A stretch of DNA of 64,000 bases from Bacillus_BD sp963765265. GTDB lineage: Bacteria > Bacillota > Bacilli > Bacillales > Cytobacillaceae. The DNA lies in assembly GCA_963765265.1 (NCBI GenBank), contig CAVXVN010000008.1, positions 1 to 64,000 of the forward strand, read 5' to 3'. This document shows positions 36,668-46,105 of this stretch, in pieces. Within the stretch, counting starts at the first letter, position 1; each line of letters begins with the position of its first letter. A program made the position numbers and the translations under genes. Below the pieces are notes generated by a model. That model saw only the letters and a list, made by a program, of their open reading frames with translations, searched no databases and was not told the origin of the DNA.

Positions 36668-37087
36668 TTATTTAACAATCATAACTGGGCATTGAACGCG
36701 TTTGGCTACTTTATGACTTACACTACCAAGTACCATTTCTTGGAGTGAATTTAAGCCCCTACTTCCGATCACTACTAAATCGAAATCCTGATCATTCGCA
36801 TACTTAACAAGGGTGGGTCCTGGCTCCCCATGCAGGATTGTGCTGTTACTATTTACACCTGCTGCTTTGATCTTCTCAACTGTTAATTGCATCCGTTGTT
36901 CACGTTCAAATTGAATGGCATCGGCATCCATGTGATGCAATGCTTCCTGTTTTGACGTATTAAGATCAATAACATAAACAACTTCAATAATTGAATCAAC
37001 TTTGCACTTTGCCATTTCAATTGCCCGATCACAAGCACGTAGTGAGTTATTAGAACCATCAGAAGCTAATAAGATTTTATTAAACAT
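36668..37087 (-). CDS. Universal stress protein UspA family
   Basis: 139 residues, ATP-binding type: LLASDGSNNS near the N-terminus and the G-x2-G-x9-G-S motif in VIGSRGLNSLQEMVLGSVS. Standalone, upstream region AT-rich. General stress role inferred from the family only. Confidence 0.9.
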   Translation of the reverse strand: MFNKILLASDGSNNSLRACDRAIEMAKCKVDSIIEVVYVIDLNTSKQEALHHMDADAIQFEREQRMQLTVEKIKAAGVNSNSTILHGEPGPTLVKYANDQDFDLVVIGSRGLNSLQEMVLGSVSHKVAKRVQCPVMIVK

Positions 37088-37261
37088 CGTTCAAACCTCC
37101 CTTTTTATGAGTACACATACTAAACCTCTACTTTGATCACAAATGGAAACGCTTACTACTCTAGTATATATGATTAAGTACCTTTTCGCATCTTATATAC
37201 ATTATATAGAAATAATTATCTTATGTAGATTGTTTTGTAGAATCTTGAAAAGCTCATGCGA

Positions 37262-37300
37262 AACAGCACAGTGATCGAATCAATGTGCTGTCCTTTTTCT
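37262..37300 (-). terminator. Terminator after the helicase gene
   Basis: CAGCACA/TGTGCTG stem between helicase and uspA; T-run clearer on the plus strand (CCTTTTT). Confidence 0.55.
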
Positions 37301-37347
37301 TCATAATGTAAAATCTCTTATTAAAGGCGCAATAAAATCAGTATTTC

Positions 37348-39603
37348 TCATGTGTTAACCTCCATACAATTGTGAAGGAAATATTCACAAAGTATTCTCG
37401 AGTCTAATCGAACAGATACATATGGCGGTTGTACCAAACGTGATCCTTCCATCGGTATTCCTAGCCATAGAAATTGTTGGTCAATGAGAACAAACGGAAA
37501 TGGAAATGCTTCATTCACGATATGATCAGGTTTCAAAAATTGAAAGGTTTGTTTCGATATCAAGGTCAATTCAACACCTTTGTTTCTTTCATTTAATGAT
37601 TGTAGCCATTCATTTGAAAGTTCATGATCATTTGGCATTGATAAAACAATGGAACTTCTTGCAGCATGAAGATCATTCATTACTCTATCCAGTTTTTTGG
37701 CATGCATCCACTGTAATCTAGGATGTTGATTTCTGATCCATGAACCAATCTCCCATGGATTTACAGCTTGATCAAAATTCAATTGATGATCAACAAATTT
37801 TCGTAATGTTTTGGATGGATAAACATGTTTTTTAATAAATGAACCATTACTGATATGAATGAACTTCCCCTTCGTTCTTGTAATGGCAACATTGATGAGT
37901 CGCTCACTTTCTTTTCCAATTAACAGCATACCCGCACGATTTTGGGGATAGCTATCGACCGTATCAAAAACCATCACATCTCGCTCACTTCCTTGAAATC
38001 GATGAATGGTTGCCGAGACAATATCTGCCTGTTGAAGCTCATTTTTATATAGATCTGCCAATAATTTTTCCATTAATAGCGCCTGCGCTCGATATGGTGT
38101 GATATATCCAATCGATCGATTCCCATCAAGATAAGCCTCATGGATTAATTGAAAAGACAGAAAGAGTTGCCACAAATTAATTCGGGAATTGGACATACGT
38201 TCTGTGATGCAATAGGTACCTGTGTCACTTGTATCAAGAAAGATACTCGCACGACTTGGAAATGGATTTTTGTCTACAATCTTCTTGCGTGCTGCTGCGA
38301 CACCTTTATGATCACCCACTAGTGCTTGATAAATATATTTATTCGTAAAAGAAGAAATATCCGGGTGCATCCTTCGTTGTTCTCTTAATAGAAAAAGATG
38401 GGGATGTAACTTTCCTACCTTAATCGATTCTGTCACACCTGCCTTATGGAAAATATCTTCTTTTAACCATTCATCAACTAATTTATGACGTGCCATTGCA
38501 ATCGGTGGGAGTTGCTTGAAATCTCCACATACAATCATTCTTTTTCCCAATGAAGCGGCAAATGCCACTTGAGGAACGTACGCCATACTCGCCTCATCAA
38601 GTATACATAAATCAAACTCTTTTTCGTAAACATTTGGATCACTTGCCGCTTTGGCTAAGGTTGTCCCAATAATGTCGGCATCTTTTAAAAACTGAACTTC
38701 TTTTTGGTGGATTTTCTCTAAGATTGAAGCTAATTTCGTTTCAATTTGTAATAAATGATCTGAATCACGATGGCTGAATGTTGACGCTAAATCTTTTTTC
38801 AATAAACGGCGTTCTTCCATCAGGCTTTCTTTCTGCTCAGCGAGAGCTGGTTGACTCACTTTTAATAATTGATTGATATGAAGCGATCCGAATTGAGAAA
38901 TAGCTTCGCTTTGCTGTGAGCCATATCGTAGAATGTCTCCTTCTCGATTTTTTCCTTTCTTTTCAACAAAAGAGGAAATTTCCATCATCAATACATCAAC
39001 CGCCTGATTGCTCTGGGCAAGAATCAACACTTTTTTCCCCTGAAAGTATTTATTGGCTGCCACTCTAGCCAAGGTGTAGGTCTTCCCTGTCCCGGGTGGC
39101 CCCCATACATAGGTGATTGGATTATATTTCGACCGAAGGATTAATTCGTGAACATTTGATTTGATGATCTCTGTCGGATGATTTGTTGGCATCGATGGAT
39201 CCATTAAATTTTTGATTCTTAAACGTTTCCGTTTGCTTTTCTTCATTTCTTCTAAACGTTGAATCAATTGATCCAGTAATTCCCATGGATCATGCCAAAT
39301 AATCAGTTCAGAAAGAAGGTCACCGATCGATTGATCTAATTTCACAATGATGCTTTGTCCCTCAGAAGATAAGATTCTCCCTTCTACTTTCGTTTGCCCC
39401 CATTCAATCCGTACATTTGAGCCCACTGGAATTTTTACCATTTGAACCGTTTCAAAATAATACGTATATGCCCCCTTTTGATTGAGTAACCGGCCATTTT
39501 TTACTAGATATTTATTGCTTCCATATTTTTTTAAATGAAGAATTTCCAACTGCAGAGCTTTTTGCCACATTTTTATATAAACCAATGATGATGTCATGTT
39601 CAT
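37348..39603 (-). CDS. Superfamily 1 (Upf1/DNA2-like) helicase with PLD-like C-terminus
   Basis: A 751-residue protein. Residues about 1-130 are an N-terminal strand-rich region. The helicase core has Walker A GPPGTGKTYT, Walker B CILDEASMA, GDFKQLPPIA, REQRRMHPDIS, and motifs V/VI in ATIHRFQGSERDV and NVAITRTKGK. The last about 120 residues (SSIVLSMPNDHELSNEWLQ, LISKQTF, FPFVLIDQQFLWLG) look like a degenerate phospholipase D-type domain without a clear HKD. Long inter-motif insertion (about 260-340) is coiled. Probable nucleic-acid repair or defence role; unassigned. Confidence 0.82.
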   Translation of the reverse strand: MNMTSSLVYIKMWQKALQLEILHLKKYGSNKYLVKNGRLLNQKGAYTYYFETVQMVKIPVGSNVRIEWGQTKVEGRILSSEGQSIIVKLDQSIGDLLSELIIWHDPWELLDQLIQRLEEMKKSKRKRLRIKNLMDPSMPTNHPTEIIKSNVHELILRSKYNPITYVWGPPGTGKTYTLARVAANKYFQGKKVLILAQSNQAVDVLMMEISSFVEKKGKNREGDILRYGSQQSEAISQFGSLHINQLLKVSQPALAEQKESLMEERRLLKKDLASTFSHRDSDHLLQIETKLASILEKIHQKEVQFLKDADIIGTTLAKAASDPNVYEKEFDLCILDEASMAYVPQVAFAASLGKRMIVCGDFKQLPPIAMARHKLVDEWLKEDIFHKAGVTESIKVGKLHPHLFLLREQRRMHPDISSFTNKYIYQALVGDHKGVAAARKKIVDKNPFPSRASIFLDTSDTGTYCITERMSNSRINLWQLFLSFQLIHEAYLDGNRSIGYITPYRAQALLMEKLLADLYKNELQQADIVSATIHRFQGSERDVMVFDTVDSYPQNRAGMLLIGKESERLINVAITRTKGKFIHISNGSFIKKHVYPSKTLRKFVDHQLNFDQAVNPWEIGSWIRNQHPRLQWMHAKKLDRVMNDLHAARSSIVLSMPNDHELSNEWLQSLNERNKGVELTLISKQTFQFLKPDHIVNEAFPFPFVLIDQQFLWLGIPMEGSRLVQPPYVSVRLDSRILCEYFLHNCMEVNT

Positions 39604-39686
39604 CTTCCTTTATGTAATCATAAGATCTGTTCTCCGAGAACAAAGTATGACCTATCTCCAGCGAACACTCAAATGATTAGTAACTA

Positions 39687-39722
39687 AGCCTGCTCAATCC
39701 ATTTAAGATTGAGCAGGCTTAG
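39687..39722. terminator. Strong hairpin terminator
   Basis: TAAGCCTGCTCAATC and GATTGAGCAGGCTTA form a perfect 15-bp stem. Confidence 0.85.
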
Positions 39723-39801
39723 TATAACAAGAACAAAGCTAATAATCTATTTTTCAATAATTTGGTATTTTCCAAAAAAATAAAAAGGTCCATTTATGGC
39801 G

Positions 39802-40339
39802 TCAGGAACCCGATTTGGGTTTGATTTGTTTTAGGACTTCTTTCTGCTTCTTTCCTTCTCCATAATTCGTGACTTCAAAATAATCTTCGTTTTCATAGTT
39901 GTTCATGTCTATATCAAGATCATGAAAAATTCGATGGAGCATGACTACATTTTGCTTATCTTTTTCTTTTTCGATAATAAAAGTTGCGAGGGAACGGATA
40001 CGGTCAAAATCCTTTACCAACGACTCTTTTTCCTTAATGACATCCAGTGAATTTAATAATAATTGCGAAAATTTTTGATGTTCTTCCCAATTTAACGAAT
40101 CAATTCTCCCCCAACCCGCTGTTTGATTATAGAAGTGATGTGCTTGCCCAATCAATTCTGACTCATTTACATAAGGTTCAGAAGGAATTTCTACTTGCTT
40201 TTCTATTTTTTCTGCCTGACTCATACGTTTCCTGTGAATTTTGACCTATATTCCCAACCATTCCCCATGTCAATCCAGCAATCATTAAAAATAAGCCAAA
40301 TGTAAGTAGGCGCCAATTCTTTTTCAAAAATAAGATCAT
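39802..40339 (-). pseudogene. Small membrane-anchored protein, frameshifted
   Basis: Joined length about 178 residues: an N-terminal membrane anchor (LLTFGLFLMIAGLTWGMVG) starting at ATG 40339 after AAGGATG, then NSQETYESG, a one-base shift near 40215, and EKQVEIPSEPYVNE ... FYNQTAGWGRIDSL to the stop. The C-terminal part is soluble and acidic. Not recognised as a named family. The start at 40224 would drop the anchor, so I consider the longer, broken frame the true gene. It lies downstream of telA on the same strand. Confidence 0.6.
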
Positions 40340-40428
40340 GATCACATCCTTCAAATTGCAGTCTCTAGTCTTTTAATCTATCAGTCTATGTCCACTTCTA
40401 TTATACCAAAAGTACTAAAGATACAAAA

Positions 40429-40460
40429 AAACGATGCTCAGTTTTAAATGAACATCGTGT
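40429..40460 (-). terminator. telA terminator
   Basis: CGATGTTCA/TGAGCATCG stem followed by T7 on the minus strand. Confidence 0.75.
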
Positions 40461-40541
40461 GAATTTTTAAAGATCCCTCTGATCATGGGTTAATGCAAGG
40501 TAATGAATCTAATCTAAGGGTTGCAATCAATATTTAGTTTT

Positions 40542-41709
40542 TCATTGATTCTTCAAATTCAATAATTTTTGTTTTAATTCATTTTCCATAGATATTAATT
40601 CTTGTTCAGCCTGATGTCGTTTCGTGCGACCTTCCGATTGAATACGAAGAGTCTCTTCCAAAGTCGAGACCAGGTTTTCCTGTGTTTTCTTTAATGTTTC
40701 AATATCCACGATGCCCCGTTCATTTTCTTTTGCTGTTTCAATTGTATTGGTTTTTAACATCTCAGCATTTTTTAATAGAAGATCATTCGTTGTTTTAGAA
40801 ACTTGTTTTTGAGCTTCCACTGCACTGCGTTGACGAATAAGGGTTAAAGCAATGGCAATTTGATTTTTCCAAAGTGGGATCGCTGTCATGATCGATGATT
40901 GAATTTTTTCTACCAATGCCTGATTCGTATTCTGAATCAATCTAATTTGTGGGGCACTCTGTGTAGTAATCTGACGGCTAAGCTTTAAATCATACATCCG
41001 TTTATCCAGACGATCAGCAAATTGCATCATATCATTCACATCTTGAAAATCCATCTGATCTTGACTTATTTCCGCTTTTCTTTTCAACTCGGGTATTGTT
41101 TTTGTTTCTAATTCTTCTATTTTTACTTCACCAGCTGCAATATAAATATTTAAGGCTAGAAAATACTCTTTATTTTTTTCATACAGCTGTTCCAGCATCA
41201 TATTATCTGTCATTAACGCTTTTTTACAATGGTCAAGTTTGACCGTAATGCGATCGATTTGCGCCCCTGTTTTCTGGTACTTTGACAATACTTCATTCAC
41301 TGAACTCGAAATTTTACCAAATAACTTTGCAAAAATATTCCGTTTCCCTGGTTGAAGCTCATCCGGATTCACTTGTTCAAGTTTTGACATTAATTCACTT
41401 AATATATCGCCAATTTCCCCTACATCCTTATTTTGAACATGATCCAGCATGGAATGCGAAAAATTTAATAGTTTCGATTGCGCTTGTGTTCCATAAAGGA
41501 TAATGGTCTGTGGATTTTTAGGATCAATTTGCTGTGCTAATCCAATGGCTTTCTGCTTACTTTCCTCTGGTAAGGAATCAATCAGTCTTCTTGGTTTTTC
41601 TTCCACTTTCTGCAGGACTTGAGGCGGGGTTCGTGATCTCCAATTCACCAAATGGATTCCCCAATAATTCGTCTAATTCAGACGTTGACTTTCGCTCCGT
41701 CATGTTCAT
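40542..41709 (-). pseudogene. telA: TelA/YaaN-type toxic anion resistance protein, frameshifted near the N-terminus
   Basis: About 388 residues when joined; a long helical protein with coiled-coil stretches typical of TelA/YaaN (GTQAQSKLLNFSHSML, RNIFAKLFGKISSSVNEV, NMMLEQLYEKNKEYFLAL, SAPQIRLIQNTNQALVEKI, IPLWKNQIAIALTLIRQ). The family is linked to tellurite and envelope stress resistance, mechanism unclear. The start ATG 41709 overlaps the xpaC stop (ATGA) and gives MNMTERKSTSELDELLGNPF; one base too many or few at about 41600-41650 then puts the rest in another frame. Operon xpaC-telA, as xpaC-yaaN in B. subtilis. Confidence 0.82.
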
Positions 41710-42359
41710 CGTCTCCTATTATTGTTTTCAAAAGGGTGTTTACTAATCGATTTCTTTGCTACATCTAGTTCAAATTGCAAATCGTCAATATCATCCTCAA
41801 TCACGGTATACAAATCTCTTTCTAATGAATCCGCTAATTGGTTCATTGTTAAACGAGTCTCTTGTAAAGATTGAGTAAGTTCTGGCGTTTTGGCAGGTTG
41901 TGAATTTAGAAAAGCATATTTTTCTGTTAATTCAACAATGGAATCGAGATTTGTATAATAAAAATGTTCCGCTTGATAAAAACGTTTCGGTTCTCTTTTT
42001 GTAATTCCATAAATTTTATTGACGATACGAACCAATTCAACATTTTGTCTCATACTGGCTAAATTGCGCGTGCGCCACATTGCTTTTTGCAAACGATTAA
42101 TCTTGAGCTTAGCTTCTTTTAAGTTTTTCTTAATGTAGTTATATTCTTTTCTCGATAGCCCATTATTTCGTAAAAAACGATAGCTAAAAAACCACTTCAG
42201 GACGAAAAAAATAAAAACTCCTCCTGATAAGCCCAACAATAACGAAATCAAGAATGTTTGAATAAATACTAAATAACTAATCGTCCAAACGAGAACAGAA
42301 GTGAAAGCAGCCACAAATGAACGAAACAAAAATTGAAAAAATGATTTCAACACAATCAA
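41706..42359 (-). CDS. xpaC: XpaC-like membrane protein
   Basis: 217 residues: two N-terminal membrane segments (residues about 12-60) then a helical cytoplasmic domain (ISYLVF..., RFLRNNGLSRKEYNYIKKNLKEAK, split here). Homologous to XpaC, first named from 5-bromo-4-chloroindolyl phosphate hydrolysis, and paired with a TelA gene in Bacillus. True biochemical role unknown. Four-base overlap with telA. Confidence 0.85.
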   Translation of the reverse strand: MIVLKSFFQFLFRSFVAAFTSVLVWTISYLVFIQTFLISLLLGLSGGVFIFFVLKWFFSYRFLRNNGLSRKEYNYIKKNLKEAKLKINRLQKAMWRTRNLASMRQNVELVRIVNKIYGITKREPKRFYQAEHFYYTNLDSIVELTEKYAFLNSQPAKTPELTQSLQETRLTMNQLADSLERDLYTVIEDDIDDLQFELDVAKKSISKHPFENNNRRR

Positions 42360-42590
42360 CTCCTGTAAAATGCTATAAATTTAAATCATGGCAATCTCCT
42401 GAATCACGAAAGCTTTTTTAAGATGATCCTTATCTATAATGGTTATTTATTTATACGAAAATAACATAAAAAAGTTTCATCTTCATTTTAAGGCACCTGC
42501 TCAATAATTGCTACTTGTTTACCTACAATTGGTTACTACGCAGTAGTGTAGACTAAGACTTGAGACTGATATACTTCAATCAAAACAAAT
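42360..42590. other. Non-coding stretch upstream of xpaC
   Basis: About 230 AT-rich bases between xpaC and the sirB terminator. No gene, RNA motif or clear operator recognised; presumably holds the xpaC promoter. Confidence 0.5.
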
Positions 42591-42622
42591 AAACCCAGCT
42601 TCTCATTTTGGGAAGCTGGGCG
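42591..42622 (-). terminator. Terminator of the cys/sir operon
   Basis: CCCAGCTTC/GAAGCTGGG stem with TTTATTTG on the minus strand, after sirB. Confidence 0.8.
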
Positions 42623-42671
42623 AAATTTCCCCCACTCTTTACAATAGTAGGGACACTAATGGAAGTCTACC

Positions 42672-43406
42672 TTATCTAGACAATTCTATTATTTGCTCAT
42701 ATATAATTTCTTCAACCATTTGGTGGTAGCCAAGATAACGACAAAGGATCCATTCCGTTCTCATATCCATATTTACTTGTTTGATGGATTTTTCGATTTT
42801 CCCCATTAATATACCAGTAAAAAATAAATAAGGGATCACGAATACTTGCTCTGCTCCAGATTCATTCGCTTCTTCAAGACCCTCCTGAAGGCTTGGTTTA
42901 GCTGCTGTTAAAAAACAAACCTCCACACGTTTTACTGTGCATCTCTGCTTAAGCATTTCTCCAATCCGTGTTAAATCTCTTTTCACATCAGGATCACTGC
43001 TTCCACGTCCCACTAATAAAACCATGGAATCATCCTTGATTGGTATCTTGGTATCTGCTAACCGTTCTAATAAAGGGTCAATCATTTTCTCATGTACACC
43101 GATTGGTTGTCCAAGCTTCACTTCTACTTCTGGAAAACGCAATTGTAGGTTGGTTAATTCATTTGGAATATCGATTTTTGCATGTGCTGCAGTCAAAAGG
43201 AGAATGGGTATAACAATGATCTTAGTCGCCCCTTTATCCACACAACGTTCAAAGCTTTGCGCAATCGTTGGCTCGGACAGCTCGAGAAAACCAATTTCTT
43301 GAATGGGGATATTCACTTTTTTCATGACTTGGTGAATAAATGAAATCGCCTGTTCACTTGCTTCACGTATTCGACTGCCGTGGCAAATATATAGGACGGC
43401 TTCCAT
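42672..43406 (-). CDS. sirB: Sirohydrochlorin ferrochelatase (CbiX/SirB family)
   Basis: Inserts Fe2+ into sirohydrochlorin to give siroheme for sulfite reductase. About 244 residues with two chelatase halves: AVLYICHGSRIREASEQ with the metal-binding His, VIPILLLTAAHAKIDIP with the second His, and LLVGRGSSDPDVKRDL in the C-terminal half. The ATG (43406) comes one base after the sumT stop (TAA-T-ATG), so translation is coupled. The usual next gene, sirC (ylnF), is absent. Confidence 0.92.
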   Translation of the reverse strand: MEAVLYICHGSRIREASEQAISFIHQVMKKVNIPIQEIGFLELSEPTIAQSFERCVDKGATKIIVIPILLLTAAHAKIDIPNELTNLQLRFPEVEVKLGQPIGVHEKMIDPLLERLADTKIPIKDDSMVLLVGRGSSDPDVKRDLTRIGEMLKQRCTVKRVEVCFLTAAKPSLQEGLEEANESGAEQVFVIPYLFFTGILMGKIEKSIKQVNMDMRTEWILCRYLGYHQMVEEIIYEQIIELSR

Positions 43407-43407
43407 A

Positions 43408-44187
43408 TTAACGTGCATCATCCATGAACAGTTGATGATTCATGTGCAAGTTCTCAAACCAACTAATCTTCTCACGCAGTTTGACGACCTCTCCAATCAC
43501 AATCATACACGGATTTTCTACTTTCTCTTTGATTAATGTCTCACTTGCTGAACCAAGAGTAGTTATAACGGTTTTTTGCATTTGTAATGTTCCCTGTTGG
43601 ATGAAAGCAATCGGAGTTTCCGAACTTTTGCCACATTGAAGAAGTCTCGCTTGTATTCGCGGGAAATTCTTGACCCCCATATAAATAGCGATCGTATCAA
43701 CACCTTTAACAAGTGCTTCCCACTTAATCTTGTCTTCTTCAAAATTCTTGCTATGACCTGTAACAAATGCAAAGGAAGAGCTTATTTCCCTGTGAGTCAA
43801 GGGTATTCCAGCGTAGGCAGAAGCTGCTATTCCAGAGGTGATCCCCGGAATAATTTCAAATTCGATGCGGTTCTGTGCAAGATATTCAGCTTCCTCTCCG
43901 CCTCTTCCAAATACAAATGGATCGCCACCTTTTAATCGGGTAACGATTTTCCCCTTTTTCGCATGTTTGACCAGCAAATGATTAATTGTTTCTTGTTGTA
44001 AGATATGAAAGTTTGGCAGTTTCCCACAAAAAATGAGTTCTGCACCCTCTTTTGCATAGCCAAGAAGTTCTTCATTCACTAGCCGATCATATAAAATAAC
44101 ATCCGCCTTTTTAATACAATTTAAGCCTTTGATCGTAATTAATTCTGGATCACCCGGTCCTGCACCTACTAAATATACTTTTGACAT
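43408..44187 (-). CDS. sumT: Uroporphyrinogen-III C-methyltransferase
   Basis: Two SAM-dependent methylations of uroporphyrinogen III to precorrin-2, first step of siroheme synthesis. About 259 residues: VYLVGAGPGDPELITIKG, VILYDRLVNEELL, RLKGGDPFVFGRGGEE, IPGITSGIAASAYAGIPLTHR. ATG 44187 chosen to match the family N-terminus (MSKVYLVG); GAGGAG lies 12 bases upstream, and a GTG at 44196 is the alternative. Equivalent to ylnD in B. subtilis. Confidence 0.94.
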   Translation of the reverse strand: MSKVYLVGAGPGDPELITIKGLNCIKKADVILYDRLVNEELLGYAKEGAELIFCGKLPNFHILQQETINHLLVKHAKKGKIVTRLKGGDPFVFGRGGEEAEYLAQNRIEFEIIPGITSGIAASAYAGIPLTHREISSSFAFVTGHSKNFEEDKIKWEALVKGVDTIAIYMGVKNFPRIQARLLQCGKSSETPIAFIQQGTLQMQKTVITTLGSASETLIKEKVENPCMIVIGEVVKLREKISWFENLHMNHQLFMDDAR

Positions 44188-44220
44188 GGTAGTCACACAC
44201 TCCTCACGCAGCATAAAACG

Positions 44221-44258
44221 AAAGAAAAAGAGCCCGGATTAAACTGCTCTTTTTCTTC
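44221..44258. terminator. Terminator-like hairpin inside the sulfur operon
   Basis: AAGAAAAAGAGC and GCTCTTTTTCTT pair around a 12-nt loop between cysC and sumT, with T-runs on both strands. It should partly separate siroheme genes from the sulfate genes. Confidence 0.75.
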
Positions 44259-44282
44259 TTATTCTATAACTTACTGTATCTT

Positions 44283-44886
44283 TTATGAAATTACTTCAAT
44301 TTGTTTTAAATATTGAATCACTTGTTCAACATTCTCTTCAATTGAAAAACTATGAGTGTCAATAACTAGCTCGGGATTCTCTGGTTCCTCATATGGAGAA
44401 TTAATCCCTGTAAAGTCTTTAATGAGTCCTTGTCTTGCTTTCACATAAAGTCCCTTTGGATCACGTTGTTCACATGTATCAATTGGACATTTTACATAAG
44501 ACTTCAATAAATTCCTTCTCTTCTAGTAAATCACGAACAATCTTACGGTCTGCTTGGAAAGGAGAAATAAAAGCAGTTAAAACAACTTGACCACTATCGA
44601 CAAATAATTTTGCCACTTCACCAATTCTTCTTATATTTTCGGTACGGTCTTCTTCTGAAAAACCTAAATCCTTGTTTAAGCCATGACGGATATTGTCTCC
44701 ATCTAATACATAGTTTCGTACTTTATCATTATATAAACGTGCTGCAACCGCATTTGCAAGAGTTGATTTTCCTGATCCAGAAAGACCAGTAAACCAAACG
44801 ACAAAGCTGTTATGACCATTTTGTTCTCTACGATTTTTCTTTGTTAATGATTGTTCATGCCAAACGACATTTGTACTTTTTTCCAA
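44283..44886 (-). pseudogene. cysC: Adenylylsulfate kinase, one-base frameshift
   Basis: Phosphorylates APS to PAPS. About 200 residues joined: VVWFTGLSGSGKSTLANAVA (P-loop), VLDGDNIRHGLNKDLGFSEEDR, RRIGEVAKLF, TAFISPFQADR, then after the shift YVKCPIDTCEQRDPKGLY and FTGINSPYEEP. One extra base in the AA at 44497-44498 (T on the coding strand) breaks the frame between IEV and YVKCP. TTG 44886 follows GAGGAG by seven bases. As printed it would be cut after about 135 residues. 20 bp after sat. Confidence 0.9.
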
Positions 44887-44905
44887 AATGAATCTCCTCA
44901 CTCTC

Positions 44906-46054
44906 TTATGATTGAACAGCGTGCCTCTTCAAGCCTTCGATTAAGATTTCAACAACCTCTTTACGACTGAACGTACTTGGTGGAATTTCTCCATTACGCA
45001 GTAATTCTCTTACCTTTGTTCCAGATAAAATAACGTGATCTTCTTTATCATGCGGGCATGTTTTCGCTGATGCCATATTCTCACACTTCGTGCAATAAAA
45101 ACTATGTTCAAAGAATAATAGTGTGATTCCAAGCTCATCTTGAGTAAAATTACTAAAGATTTTTTGTGCATCATATGTGCCATAATAGTTACCTACTCCA
45201 GCATGGTCGCGTCCAACAATGAAATGTGTACATCCGTAGTTTTTTCGTACCATTGCATGGAATATTGCTTCTCTTGGTCCTGCATAACGCATCGCTGCTG
45301 GAAATACCGCTAAAAACACACGGTCCAAAGGATAATAATTTTTCAATAAGACTTGATAACTTTCCATACGAACATCCGCTGGAATATCATCTGATTTTGT
45401 TTCTCCAACAAGTGGATTTAAGAATAAACCATCTACAGTTTCAAGAGCTGTTTTTTGAATATATTCATGAGCTCTGTGAACTGGATTTCTCGTTTGAAAA
45501 CCAACAACTGTTTTCCATCCTTTCTCAAGGAAGGCCTCTCTTGTTTGGACAGGATCTAAGTAAAAGCTACTAAATTGATCATGTTCAATTCGTTTCACAA
45601 GCGTAATTTTACCACCTACATACACATTTCCACGATCAAACATTTTTTTGACACCTGGATGTTCACGATCGTTTGTTCCATATACGAGTGTAGCTTCTTT
45701 TTCCTTATCTGGGACATAAATATCAGAAACGGTGATCACACCATATGTTGTACCTTCAAAATCCAAACGAACTTCGTCACCACTTGAAATCGTACCCGCT
45801 TCTTCTAATGAAATCGGCAATGTTATTGGAATACTCCAAACATAACCTGAGTCTAGACGCATGTTACTTACAACAGATTGGTAATCTTGTTCGCTTAAAA
45901 AACCTTCGATTGGACTGTATGCACCATTTCCAATTAACTCCAAATCACTTAAACTCATTTTATCTAGTTGTAGTGATTTTTGGATATTCTCATAATTGTA
46001 TTCTTCATTCCATCGATTAATTAATGTTCCACCATGTGGAGTGCTTAATGCCAT
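44906..46054 (-). CDS. sat: Sulfate adenylyltransferase (ATP sulfurylase)
   Basis: Forms APS from sulfate and ATP. 382 residues; active-site motifs QTRNPVHRAHEYIQ and the HxxH-containing GRDHAGVGNYYG, plus the cysteine cluster CTKCENMASAKTCPHD seen in homodimeric bacterial enzymes. Family-standard length. In operon order cysP, sat, cysC. Confidence 0.95.
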   Translation of the reverse strand: MALSTPHGGTLINRWNEEYNYENIQKSLQLDKMSLSDLELIGNGAYSPIEGFLSEQDYQSVVSNMRLDSGYVWSIPITLPISLEEAGTISSGDEVRLDFEGTTYGVITVSDIYVPDKEKEATLVYGTNDREHPGVKKMFDRGNVYVGGKITLVKRIEHDQFSSFYLDPVQTREAFLEKGWKTVVGFQTRNPVHRAHEYIQKTALETVDGLFLNPLVGETKSDDIPADVRMESYQVLLKNYYPLDRVFLAVFPAAMRYAGPREAIFHAMVRKNYGCTHFIVGRDHAGVGNYYGTYDAQKIFSNFTQDELGITLLFFEHSFYCTKCENMASAKTCPHDKEDHVILSGTKVRELLRNGEIPPSTFSRKEVVEILIEGLKRHAVQS

Positions 46055-46105
46055 TTTTTATTCCTCCTAAATATACTATTCATATTATTTTAGTGAGATT
46101 TAAGT

